13,389 nt of DNA from Sulfurovum sp. (GTDB lineage Bacteria > Campylobacterota > Campylobacteria > Campylobacterales > Sulfurovaceae). The translations under genes and the position numbers were made by a program. Below, piece after piece: positions 5,897 to 12,941 of this stretch. The DNA lies in NCBI GenBank assembly GCA_015490315.1, contig WFYB01000192.1, forward strand, positions 1 through 13,389, in the 5' to 3' direction. The notes under the pieces were generated by a model. The model did not search any database. It was given only the letters and a program-made list of their open reading frames with translations, and was not told the DNA's origin. Position 1 is the first letter of the stretch. Every line of letters starts with the position of its first letter.

Positions 5897-6026
5897 GATA
5901 ACACTATATAGACTTATACAGAACTCAACAAAACAACCATTTCCAATCAAAGCATTGCAAAGCAATGCATACCTACACTCTTCACTCTTCACTCTTCACT
6001 CCTCACTGTGCCAAAGGCACGCATGA
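5895..6026 (+). CDS. Possible 43-codon leader ORF built from repeat sequence
   Basis: This frame starts at ATG 5895, at the edge of the GAATTAG array, with AGGA 7 nt upstream supplied by that array. It reads through the first hairpin, the CACTCTT array and the second hairpin, and ends at TGA 6024-6026. The stop overlaps the ATG of the LapB-like gene at 6023 as ATGA, the usual geometry of translational coupling. The peptide (MITLYRLIQNSTKQPFPIKA..., then HSSLFTLHSSL from the heptamers) looks like low-complexity repeat translation, so its product may not matter and its role could be regulatory. Against it: no known homologue, and it may be an accident of a repeat without stop codons. Confidence 0.35.
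   Translation: MITLYRLIQNSTKQPFPIKALQSNAYLHSSLFTLHSSLCQRHA
5952..5968. repeat. Palindromic hairpin GCATTGC-AAA-GCAATGC
   Basis: Perfect 7-bp arms around an AAA triloop, between the two heptamer arrays. It shares the C-AAA-G loop closure with the hairpin at 6008-6020, which suggests both belong to one composite repeat element. Confidence 0.7.
5976..6007 (+). repeat. Heptanucleotide tandem array (CACTCTT)4.6
   Basis: Three exact CACTCTT units, one CACTCCT variant and a final CACT. The unit contains no stop codon in any plus-strand frame. Because 7 is not a multiple of 3, gain or loss of a unit would shift the frame of the leader ORF that crosses it. Confidence 0.9.
6008..6020 (+). promoter_or_regulatory. 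Hairpin overlapping the TPR gene ribosome-binding site
   Basis: GTGCC-AAA-GGCAC, 5-bp stem. The likely Shine-Dalgarno of the TPR gene (AAAGG, 6013-6017) lies in its loop and right arm, 5 nt before ATG 6023 and 8 nt before ATG 6026. Folding would partly hide the site; a ribosome finishing the leader ORF at 6026 would open it. Structure is seen in the sequence; the function is inferred. Confidence 0.5.
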
Positions 6027-7069
6027 TGGAAAACATCCTGCCCGCCTATGACGATCCGCTCTTTAGTATTCTTCTGATTGTTGTCATCGCGCTGATCATT
6101 GCGCTGGTCTCCTACGGATGGGGGCTCTACCGTCAGCAGAAAGAGGAGGGAAAACTCCTTAAGTTTCTGGAGAAGTTCGACTCCGCAGAGTGTGCTCTGG
6201 AGACAGAGGATATGCCATACGAACCCCACATGCTCAAGCCGCTCTCACTCCTTGCCAAAGCGTTTGAGAACTCCGGAGAGTACCACAAAGCAATCTCTAT
6301 CTACCTCTATCTGATCAAACATGTCGAGAACAAAAACGGTGAACTCGAACTGATGGAGCGTCTGGCGCGCACCTATCTGCATGCGGGCTTTCTCGAGCGT
6401 GCACGTACACTCTATACCGAGATCCTCCGCCGTACCCCGAGAAACCCGAAAGTCCTACAGGAGCTCGGGATCGTCTATGAGAATATGCATCTCTACGACA
6501 AAGCCAAAGAGATCATCCAGCCACTGCAGCTGCTTGGTGAAGAGACGGCACCTTTGGAAAATTTCCTCCGTTTTGCCAGACTCAAACAGGACAAAAATAT
6601 CCCAGTATCTGAAAAGATAGAAGCACTCAAAGCACTGCTTGAGAAAGAGCCTGCGCTCTATAGGGAGATCATCGCTGCACTGCTGCAGCTCGATACCAAA
6701 AGTGCCTGGGAGAGCATCGATCCTTCACGTACCTCAGAGATCATCGACATCCTCTGGTTCTTACCCAATTCACAACTCGATTTGGATATAATCTCGGCGG
6801 ATCAAATCCTGCGTACACTCTACTATGCCAAAGGCTATCTCGAAGAGGAAGCGACCCAGAGCGGTATCTTCTCTCTGGATATGCTCGCAGTGGCGCGCAA
6901 AAGCGGTTTCGATCAGGGGGATCTACACTTTAGTTACCTTTGTGACAAGTGTAAACAGAGTTTCCCTGTCAGTTTCAGACGTTGTCCTAACTGTATGGCA
7001 ATAAACTCGGTAAAAGTTGAGGAAAACATTGCAAAATCAAGCCCGAAAACAGATCACTCTCTACTCTGA
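6023..7069 (+). CDS. LapB-like membrane-anchored TPR protein with C-terminal zinc ribbon
   Basis: A 348-residue protein with the layout of E. coli LapB (YciM). One N-terminal membrane segment (about 11-35, FSILLIVVIALIIALVSYGW) is followed by a basic stretch. TPR-like helix pairs cover about 70-210 (for example SLLAKAFENSGEYHKAISIY and ARTYLHAGFLERARTLYTEI). A CxxC-x10-CxxC rubredoxin-like ribbon follows near the C-terminus (Cys307, 310, 321, 324). In E. coli LapB works with FtsH to control LpxC and so LPS synthesis; the same role here is inference. An open frame extends back to GTG 6008, but those codons belong to the repeat hairpin, so ATG 6023 or 6026 is preferred. It overlaps rnhA by 41 nt. 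From memory, Campylobacter and Helicobacter have a related gene at the same place. Confidence 0.75.
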   Translation: MMENILPAYDDPLFSILLIVVIALIIALVSYGWGLYRQQKEEGKLLKFLEKFDSAECALETEDMPYEPHMLKPLSLLAKAFENSGEYHKAISIYLYLIKHVENKNGELELMERLARTYLHAGFLERARTLYTEILRRTPRNPKVLQELGIVYENMHLYDKAKEIIQPLQLLGEETAPLENFLRFARLKQDKNIPVSEKIEALKALLEKEPALYREIIAALLQLDTKSAWESIDPSRTSEIIDILWFLPNSQLDLDIISADQILRTLYYAKGYLEEEATQSGIFSLDMLAVARKSGFDQGDLHFSYLCDKCKQSFPVSFRRCPNCMAINSVKVEENIAKSSPKTDHSLL

Positions 7070-7472
7070 CGGCTCCAGCCTGGGCAATCCCGGACCGGGC
7101 GGCTACGGCGGGATACTCGAGTACAACGGCCACCGCAAAGAGTACAGCGGTGCGGAGCCCGAGACCACCAACAACCGTATGGAGCTCCGCGGTGTCATCG
7201 AAGGGCTCAAAATGCTCAAAGAGCCCTGTGATGTCGAAGTGATCTCAGACAGTTCCTATGTGGTCAAAGCAATCAATGAGTGGCTTGATGGCTGGGTACG
7301 CAAAAACTTCGCCAAGGTCAAAAACGTCGACCTCTGGAAGGAGTACCTCAAAGTCTCCAAGCCCCACCGCGTCCATGCCACATGGGTACGCGGTCATGAC
7401 GGGCATGCCGAGAATGAACGCTGCGACGAACTCGCGCGACAGGAAGCAGAACGGATCAAAGCATCCCTGTAG
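7029..7472 (+). CDS. rnhA: Ribonuclease HI
   Basis: A 147-residue RNase HI that degrades the RNA strand of RNA:DNA hybrids (primers, R-loops). Catalytic residues are all present: Asp14 (YSDGSSLGNPGPGGYG), Glu52 (NNRMELRGV), Asp74 (VISDSSYVV), Asp133 (ENERCDELA) and the loop His126 (GHDGHAEN). The frame is open back to a TTG at 7017, but TGAGGA at 7018-7023 lies inside that extension and is spaced for the TTG at 7029, which I take as the start; a TTG start suggests modest expression. The first 41 nt overlap the end of the TPR gene, so the two are translationally linked. No extra N-terminal hybrid-binding domain is present. Confidence 0.95.
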   Translation: MQNQARKQITLYSDGSSLGNPGPGGYGGILEYNGHRKEYSGAEPETTNNRMELRGVIEGLKMLKEPCDVEVISDSSYVVKAINEWLDGWVRKNFAKVKNVDLWKEYLKVSKPHRVHATWVRGHDGHAENERCDELARQEAERIKASL

Positions 7473-7494
7473 GGGCAATACTTTATGGTTGCCC
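7473..7494 (+). other. Stem-loop between rnhA and rnc
   Basis: GGGCAA-N10-TTGCCC starts directly after the rnhA stop codon, with a possible extra G-U pair from the stop itself. It lies 25 nt before the rnc start. It is too short to be a typical RNase III substrate and lacks a T-run; it may be an mRNA processing or stability element, or chance. Confidence 0.35.
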
Positions 7495-7519
7495 TGTTAA
7501 AATACACAAGGAGAAGAAA

Positions 7520-8197
7520 ATGAATGATTACAGTCAACTTGAGAAAAAACTTGACTATTCCTTTAAAGACAAGCAATTGATTATTGAGGCTTTGACACAC
7601 AAAAGTTACAAGAAGCCTTACAATAATGAGCGGCTTGAGTTTCTCGGCGATGCGGTACTTGACCTCATCGTAGGAGAGTATCTCTTTAGCAAATTCCCAG
7701 AGTCCAATGAGGGGATCCTCTCCAAGATACGTGCCTCTCTTGTCAATGAAAGTGGCTTTACAAAACTGGCAAAAGAGCTCGATCTGGGCAAATATATCTA
7801 CCTCTCGCTCGCAGAGGAGAACAATCAGGGCAGAGAGAAGTCATCACTGCTTTCAAACGCCTTTGAAGCGGTCATGGGAGCGATATACCTTGAGGCGGGG
7901 CTTGAGAAGAGCAGAGAGATCGCAGTGAGACTTTTGGAGAAATGCCATCCCAAAATCGATCTTGACACCCTCTCCAAAGATTACAAAACCGCTTTACAGG
8001 AGTTGACACAGGCAACCCATGGTGTCACACCGACCTATGAGATGATCGGATCGAGCGGTCCTGATCACAAAAAAGAGTTTGAAATCGCAGTCACACTGGA
8101 TGGAGAAACCATCTCTACCGCACGGGGCAAGAGTAAAAAAGAGGCGCAGCAGAAAGCGGCAGAGATCGCCCTGACAAAACTGAAGGGATCAAAATGA
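7520..8197 (+). CDS. rnc: Ribonuclease III
   Basis: A 225-residue dsRNA endonuclease for rRNA precursor and antisense RNA processing, with two domains. The catalytic domain (about 1-150) has the signature ERLEFLGDAVLDLI with Glu40 and Asp44, then LLSNAFEAVMGAIYLEAG with Glu116. The dsRNA-binding domain covers about 154-222, ending GKSKKEAQQKAAEIALTKL. One difference: Asn113 stands where E. coli has Asp114, a metal-site residue less critical than Asp45 and Glu117; the essential pair is kept. The start has AAGGAGA 5-6 nt before ATG 7520. The stop overlaps aroC by 4 nt (ATGA). rnhA-rnc-aroC order matches what I recall from Helicobacter and Campylobacter. Confidence 0.97.
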   Translation: MNDYSQLEKKLDYSFKDKQLIIEALTHKSYKKPYNNERLEFLGDAVLDLIVGEYLFSKFPESNEGILSKIRASLVNESGFTKLAKELDLGKYIYLSLAEENNQGREKSSLLSNAFEAVMGAIYLEAGLEKSREIAVRLLEKCHPKIDLDTLSKDYKTALQELTQATHGVTPTYEMIGSSGPDHKKEFEIAVTLDGETISTARGKSKKEAQQKAAEIALTKLKGSK

Positions 8198-9273
8198 ATA
8201 CATTTGGCAAAAAGCTGACCCTGACCACCTTCGGCGAATCCCACGGCAAAGCGATCGGCTGCGTCCTTGACGGCGTACCCGCCGGACTCAAGATAGACGA
8301 GGCGTTCATCCAGTCTGAACTCGACCGCCGCAAACCCGGCAAGAGTAAACTGGAGACAGGGCGCAAAGAGCCTGACCGTGTAGAGATACTCTCAGGCGTT
8401 TTCGAGGGACTAAGCACCGGTACCCCTATCGCTATGGTGATCTACAACACCAATCAAAAGTCTAAAGATTACGATAATGTCAAAGATCTCTTCCGTCCCG
8501 GACACGCAGACTTTACCTACTTTCAAAAGTATGGACTCAGAGACTACCGCGGAGGGGGCAGAAGCTCGGCAAGAGAGACTGCGGCACGTGTTGCCGGCGG
8601 TGCCATCGCCAAGCTGATGCTTGAAACGCTTGGTATCAAGATACGCAGCGGTCTGTGTGAAGTAGATGGGATCAAAGCAGAGAGCATCGACTTCGAACAT
8701 GCCAGACATTCCAAACTCTGTGCACTTGATCCCAATGCCGAAGCAGCACAAGAGGCTGCCATCTTGCAAGCTAAAGAGCAGCACGACTCTGTAGGCGGTG
8801 TGGTGCTGACAGAGGCTACAGGTGTGCCGGCAGGTCTTGGCGAACCACTCTACTACAAACTCGATGCGATCCTCGCTGAAGCGATGATGGGCATCAACGC
8901 AGCCAAAGCGGTCGAGATCGGGGACGGGATCGCCTCGACACATCTCAAAGGCAGCCAAAACAACGACCCCATTACCCCAGAAGGCTTTGCGAGCAACCAC
9001 GCCGGCGGTATCCTCGGCGGGATCAGCAACGGTGACCGGATCATCGTCAAGACCCACTTTAAACCTACCCCCTCTATCTTCCAGCCGCAGCAGACCATCG
9101 ACAAAGAGGGCAATTCTGTCACTCTTTCACTCAAAGGCAGACACGACCCCTGCGTCGCGATACGCGGTGCCGTGGTGACCGAAGCGATGATGGCACTGGT
9201 ACTTGCCGACATGGCACTGCTGGGTATGGGCAGCAAAATGGAACATCTCACCACACTCTACAAAGGAACGTGA
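8194..9273 (+). CDS. aroC: Chorismate synthase
   Basis: A 359-residue enzyme for the last step of the shikimate pathway: it converts 5-enolpyruvylshikimate-3-phosphate to chorismate using reduced FMN. Hallmarks in order: TFGESHGKAIGCVLDGVPAG (His17), RPGHADFTYFQKYG (101-114), the glycine/arginine motif GGGRSSARETAARVAGG (about 120-136), NHAGGILGGISNG (268-280) and GRHDPC (315-320). The length is normal for bacterial AroC. No flavin reductase domain is present, so reduced FMN must come from elsewhere. The start overlaps the rnc stop as ATGA; an AAGGGA lies a few nt upstream. The next gene starts 1 nt after its stop. Confidence 0.98.
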   Translation: MNTFGKKLTLTTFGESHGKAIGCVLDGVPAGLKIDEAFIQSELDRRKPGKSKLETGRKEPDRVEILSGVFEGLSTGTPIAMVIYNTNQKSKDYDNVKDLFRPGHADFTYFQKYGLRDYRGGGRSSARETAARVAGGAIAKLMLETLGIKIRSGLCEVDGIKAESIDFEHARHSKLCALDPNAEAAQEAAILQAKEQHDSVGGVVLTEATGVPAGLGEPLYYKLDAILAEAMMGINAAKAVEIGDGIASTHLKGSQNNDPITPEGFASNHAGGILGGISNGDRIIVKTHFKPTPSIFQPQQTIDKEGNSVTLSLKGRHDPCVAIRGAVVTEAMMALVLADMALLGMGSKMEHLTTLYKGT

Positions 9274-9274
9274 T

Positions 9275-10609
9275 ATGAACAGAAAATGGGGCTATGCCGC
9301 ACTCGCACTCCTCGCAGCCGCTCTACTCTACTACTTCACTGCAGGCAAAGCAAAAGTGATTGAAGAGATGCGCTCTGAAGTACATCAGCAGCTCTCTATC
9401 ATGGCACAACAGGGCTTCAAAATAGAGAGTGTCCGCAAGGCAAAGGATCAGGAACATATAGAGCTTCTTTTCGATGATCCCCAAAAGGTCGCTGCCTTTT
9501 TTCAGACACAGGGTATCCTGATCACCCCCGCTGATGCCTCCATGCTCCGCGGACTCAAGATTGCTGTAGACCTGCACTATCTGCCAGACACTGCCCATGC
9601 TGTCGCTGCAGATATCTATCCGATCACGCTCCCCCGATCACTCACCGAAAATGCTAAAGATGATCAGAAGAAAAAGCTCATTGCCCAACTCCAGGAGATG
9701 CTCAAACGCAAAGTGATTCTCCTACACTTGAATGTCAGCAAAACCGGCTCCAGCTTCAACGGCTCGATGAAAGATATCAATGAGACCCTCCAGACACAAA
9801 AAGCGATGCAGATCACGATGCAGGGCTTTACCTTTGACGGGGATGTGGATCAGGGCAGACTCAAAGAGATGAGAGAGAACCTGAAGCAGCTCATCATCCA
9901 TGATAGCGAAGGACTGAAGATGACTATGGAGGGGGTCCATACCGACTATATTATGACTGGGAAGACACCTTACGACTATACACTCGACTACACCATAGAA
10001 AAAGTAGTGATCGCCAAGAAACAGAAGCTGAAAATGCAGATGCATGATATCCATGTCGATTCACTCTCCCACAACCAAAACGGTCTGCTCTATCCCGAAG
10101 CGGAAGCCGTAGCCCAAACGCTCTCCTTTACCGCACAAAACCGTACAGTCGCACTGGAGGATATCCTGATGGAAGTCAAGGCGGATCATCTCGATATTCA
10201 GGCACTTGAGATCCTGCAAAATACACCTGAAACAAATCAGGATACGATCGAAAAAGCACTCAAGCAGCTGCTCTCAAAGGGAGTGGTGTTTGAGATACCA
10301 AAATTCTCTATCGCCCGTATCCGCAAAGAGAACCAAACTCTGCAGGGCTTGACAATGCATGCGAAATTCAAGATCGACAAAGGTTTCGACCCTGCCGCTG
10401 CACGCCGATCTCCGCTCGCTGTACTTGACAAGATCGATGCCGAGATGGACATAGCCCTCTCCAACGACCTTTTTGCTATGATCGCACAGCAGCCTCAGTC
10501 AATGATGATGCTGATGCTCTTCCCTCCCCAAGACCAAGGTGATAAAAAACGCTATATCATCAAACTCCAAAATGGCAAGCTGATACTCAACGGTAAATCC
10601 GTTATGTAG
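9275..10609 (+). CDS. DUF945/YdgA-like envelope protein
   Basis: A 444-residue protein of unknown function. An N-terminal membrane anchor or uncleaved signal (about 5-22, WGYAALALLAAALLYYF) precedes a large beta-rich soluble part with repeated patterns (MQGFTFDGD, MEGVHTDYIMTG, MQMHDIHVDS, AHLDIQALEIL-like) and a closing LQNGKLILNGKSV strand pair. This layout resembles the DUF945 (YdgA-like) periplasmic proteins; the assignment is moderate and no enzymatic motif is seen. ATG 9275 has AAAGGA 7 nt upstream; the frame also reads back into aroC to 9203, but that part is out-of-frame aroC sequence. As last gene of the operon it ends exactly where the convergent rnhB ends, with no spacer. Confidence 0.7.
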   Translation: MNRKWGYAALALLAAALLYYFTAGKAKVIEEMRSEVHQQLSIMAQQGFKIESVRKAKDQEHIELLFDDPQKVAAFFQTQGILITPADASMLRGLKIAVDLHYLPDTAHAVAADIYPITLPRSLTENAKDDQKKKLIAQLQEMLKRKVILLHLNVSKTGSSFNGSMKDINETLQTQKAMQITMQGFTFDGDVDQGRLKEMRENLKQLIIHDSEGLKMTMEGVHTDYIMTGKTPYDYTLDYTIEKVVIAKKQKLKMQMHDIHVDSLSHNQNGLLYPEAEAVAQTLSFTAQNRTVALEDILMEVKADHLDIQALEILQNTPETNQDTIEKALKQLLSKGVVFEIPKFSIARIRKENQTLQGLTMHAKFKIDKGFDPAAARRSPLAVLDKIDAEMDIALSNDLFAMIAQQPQSMMMLMLFPPQDQGDKKRYIIKLQNGKLILNGKSVM

Positions 10610-11170
10610 TCAAAAGAGTGTCGGCTCATCAATCACCCCGACACGGAAACTCCGACGGTGTATCGCACAGCGTCCATACTTGAGCAATGCCTCGATATGT
10701 GCTTTGGTGCCATACCCCTTGTGGTGCTCAAACCCATACTGCGGATAGGAAACCGCCATCTCGACCATCTCCCTGTCCCGGGTCACTTTGGCAAGGATAC
10801 TTGCCGCACTCACCTCTCTGACCTTGCTGTCAGCTTTGACCATTGTCTCTATCCCGTCCACCCCAAAGGTCGCATTGCCGTCAAAGAGATATCTCGCATC
10901 AGGCAGCTTCTCCTTGATGATCAGCAGCCCACGCCGCATACAGTGTGACAACCCGTCTCCATCTATCTCTTCAGGCGAGAAACGCACTATACAGTAGTGC
11001 GAATGGGCGATGATCTTGGCATAGAGCTTCTCACGCTTCTCCTCAGTTAAGAGCTTCGAGTCTGTCAACCCGTGTAAACGCTTTTTGAGAATCACCCCCG
11101 CCATCACCAACGGCCCAGCCAAAGGCCCCCGCCCCGCCTCATCGATGCCGCAGAGTGGTCGATCATCCAT
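10610..11170 (-). CDS. rnhB: Ribonuclease HII
   Basis: A 186-residue type 2 RNase H, which cuts at single ribonucleotides in DNA and RNA:DNA junctions. Catalytic residues: Asp10-Glu11 (CGIDEAGRGPLAGPLV), Asp98 (LFDGNATFG) and Asp114 (VKADSKV), followed by the conserved AASILAKVTRDREM and the KGYGTKAH motif. ATG 11170 is chosen because GGAG lies 7 nt upstream and the protein then begins just before the CGIDEAGRG motif; a longer frame to 11206 would only add recQ-overlapping residues. It overlaps the recQ 3' end by 8 nt. With rnhA 3.1 kb away on the other strand, both RNase H classes are encoded here. Confidence 0.96.
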   Translation of the reverse strand: MDDRPLCGIDEAGRGPLAGPLVMAGVILKKRLHGLTDSKLLTEEKREKLYAKIIAHSHYCIVRFSPEEIDGDGLSHCMRRGLLIIKEKLPDARYLFDGNATFGVDGIETMVKADSKVREVSAASILAKVTRDREMVEMAVSYPQYGFEHHKGYGTKAHIEALLKYGRCAIHRRSFRVGVIDEPTLF

Positions 11171-12941
11171 GTAGCAACTCCAAAAACGCCTCACCATACC
11201 GTTCAAATTTTACCTCTCCGATACCGTGTACTTCAAGCATCTCCTCTTTGGTGGCGGGTTGTTTGGCGCTGAGGTCTTTGAGTGTCTTGTCTGAGAAGAC
11301 GATATAGGGAGGGATGCCGTTTTCGGATGCGATCTGGCTGCGCAGTTGTTTGAGTTTGTCATAGATCTCGACATCGTAGTCGTCAAAGTAGGTCACTTTA
11401 CGCTTGGGGGCACTCTTCTCCACGCGCAGGCGCTCCTCTCTGATCGTCACAGGCTCTGTGCCTTTGAGTACCTCTATCCCAAAAGCAGTCAACTTGTAAA
11501 CCTTGAACTCCCCTATCTGTAAAGCGCCCATCTCCAGAAGTTTGTCGGCGATACTCAGCCACTGCGCCTTGCTGTAGTCACTGCCGATGCCGTAGACACT
11601 AAGCGTATCATGCCCGTTTTGGAGGATGCGCTGCTCTTTGCTGCCTCTGAGTATGTCAACCACATAGTGCAGACCGAAACGCTGCTCAGTACGGGCGATG
11701 GCAGAGAGGAGTTTGCGTGCGGCTGTCGTGATGTCAACCTTGTTTCTCTCCGGTGTCAGGCAGTTGTCACACTTCTCTTTACATGGCTCAATACGGTCGT
11801 CAAAATAGGCAGCGATGCTCTGATGCCGGCACCCCTCACCATTGGCGAAGCGTACCATACTCTCCAGCTTATTAAAGGCATGTGCCTTATAGGGAGTCTC
11901 CGGCAGGGCTTCGATAAACATCTTCTGCTGCACGATATCCTGCGCGGAGAAGAGCAGCAGCGTCTCGGACTCCAGCCCGTCACGTCCCGCCCGTCCGATC
12001 TCCTGATAGTAGTTCTCTATCGTTTTGGGCAGTGTCATATGTATGACAAAGCGGATATTGGATTTATCTATACCCATCCCAAAAGCGATGGTAGCGACCA
12101 CCACCTGCACCTTGTCAGCGACAAAATCCCCATAGGTACGGTTCTTCTCCTCCGTACTCAACCCCGCATGATAAGCGCGTGCTTCGATCCCTTTGCTCTG
12201 CAGGAAATGTGCCACAGACTCGGTAGATTTGCGTGAGAGTGTATAGATGATGCCCGACTCCCCCTCATGCTGCTGCAAAAAATCCAACAGCTGTTCCCGC
12301 CCGTCTTTGATACGGTGTCTGGCATGGATCGTCAGGTTTTCACGAAAAAGCGAACCACGCACGCGTTTGGGGGCGCGCAGTCCAAGGTTGGCAGCGATAT
12401 CCTCTTCGACCGCCTGTGTCGCTGTCGCGGTAAACGCGGCGATAGGTGTCTCGGGAAACGCTCTTTTTAACAGATCGAGACGGCGGTAGTTCTCTCGGAA
12501 CTCATGTCCCCACTCACTCACACAGTGAGCCTCGTCTATCACGAAAAAATTGATCTTGAGACGGTGCAACAGTGAGAGGAAATAGCTGTTTGTCAGCCTC
12601 TCTGGGGCAACATAGAGCAGCTTGATCTCTCCACGCTCCAGAGCCTCCTCAATGTGGCGGATCTCCTCTTGATCCTGCATCGAGGAGAGCATCGCTGCAC
12701 TGATCCCATTGGCACGCAGTGCCGCAACCTGATCATGCATCAGTGCCAGCAGCGGTGAGATCACCACCGTCACCCCATCCATCAGCAGTGTGGGCAGCTG
12801 ATAGCAGAGCGATTTTCCCCCGCCGGTAGGCAGGATCATCAATACATCCTCGCCCTCCAGGATCGCATCAACGACCTCCTCTTGCAGCGGTCTGAATGCC
12901 TTGTGTCCGAAATATCTCTCAAGAATCTGTCGTTTACTCAT
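11163..12941 (-). CDS. recQ: ATP-dependent DNA helicase RecQ
   Basis: A 592-residue superfamily 2, 3'-5' helicase for recombination and fork repair, with all three RecQ regions. Helicase: motif I LPTGGGKSLCYQLP (38-50), motif II VIDEAHCVSEWGHEF (DEAH 136-139), motif III AAFTATAT, motif V VVATIAFGMGIDKS, motif VI YQEIGRAGRDG. RQC zinc site: Cys371, Cys387, Cys391 and Cys394; the last three read CKEKCDNC, with three residues rather than two after Cys387. The winged helix follows (about 405-490). A C-terminal HRDC-like domain (about 523-590) includes MLEVHGIGEVKFERYG. ATG 12941 has no good Shine-Dalgarno. The 3' end overlaps rnhB, so the two form an operon. Confidence 0.97.
   Translation of the reverse strand: MSKRQILERYFGHKAFRPLQEEVVDAILEGEDVLMILPTGGGKSLCYQLPTLLMDGVTVVISPLLALMHDQVAALRANGISAAMLSSMQDQEEIRHIEEALERGEIKLLYVAPERLTNSYFLSLLHRLKINFFVIDEAHCVSEWGHEFRENYRRLDLLKRAFPETPIAAFTATATQAVEEDIAANLGLRAPKRVRGSLFRENLTIHARHRIKDGREQLLDFLQQHEGESGIIYTLSRKSTESVAHFLQSKGIEARAYHAGLSTEEKNRTYGDFVADKVQVVVATIAFGMGIDKSNIRFVIHMTLPKTIENYYQEIGRAGRDGLESETLLLFSAQDIVQQKMFIEALPETPYKAHAFNKLESMVRFANGEGCRHQSIAAYFDDRIEPCKEKCDNCLTPERNKVDITTAARKLLSAIARTEQRFGLHYVVDILRGSKEQRILQNGHDTLSVYGIGSDYSKAQWLSIADKLLEMGALQIGEFKVYKLTAFGIEVLKGTEPVTIREERLRVEKSAPKRKVTYFDDYDVEIYDKLKQLRSQIASENGIPPYIVFSDKTLKDLSAKQPATKEEMLEVHGIGEVKFERYGEAFLELLHG

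Noticed and set aside
5872..6007. The heptamer arrays as a CRISPR array
   Set aside because: The units are 7 bp and contiguous, with no unique spacers and no cas genes nearby.
6008..6022. GTG at 6008 as the start of the TPR protein
   Set aside because: The five added residues are encoded by the repeat hairpin and no ribosome site precedes the GTG; ATG 6023 or 6026 has AAAGG at 5 or 8 nt.
8410..9057. A 215-codon open frame on minus inside aroC
   Set aside because: It is antisense to highly conserved chorismate synthase motifs and has no domain signature of its own.
9203..9274. An upstream start for the DUF945-like protein
   Set aside because: The extra 24 residues are out-of-frame aroC sequence; ATG 9275 has a well-spaced AAAGGA and a proper membrane anchor right after it.
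10589..10603. AACGG-TAAAT-CCGTT as a terminator for the plus operon
   Set aside because: A 5-bp stem inside the coding end with no T-tract; not convincing.
11610..12236. A 208-codon open frame on plus inside recQ
   Set aside because: Antisense shadow of conserved helicase motifs V and VI; no support.
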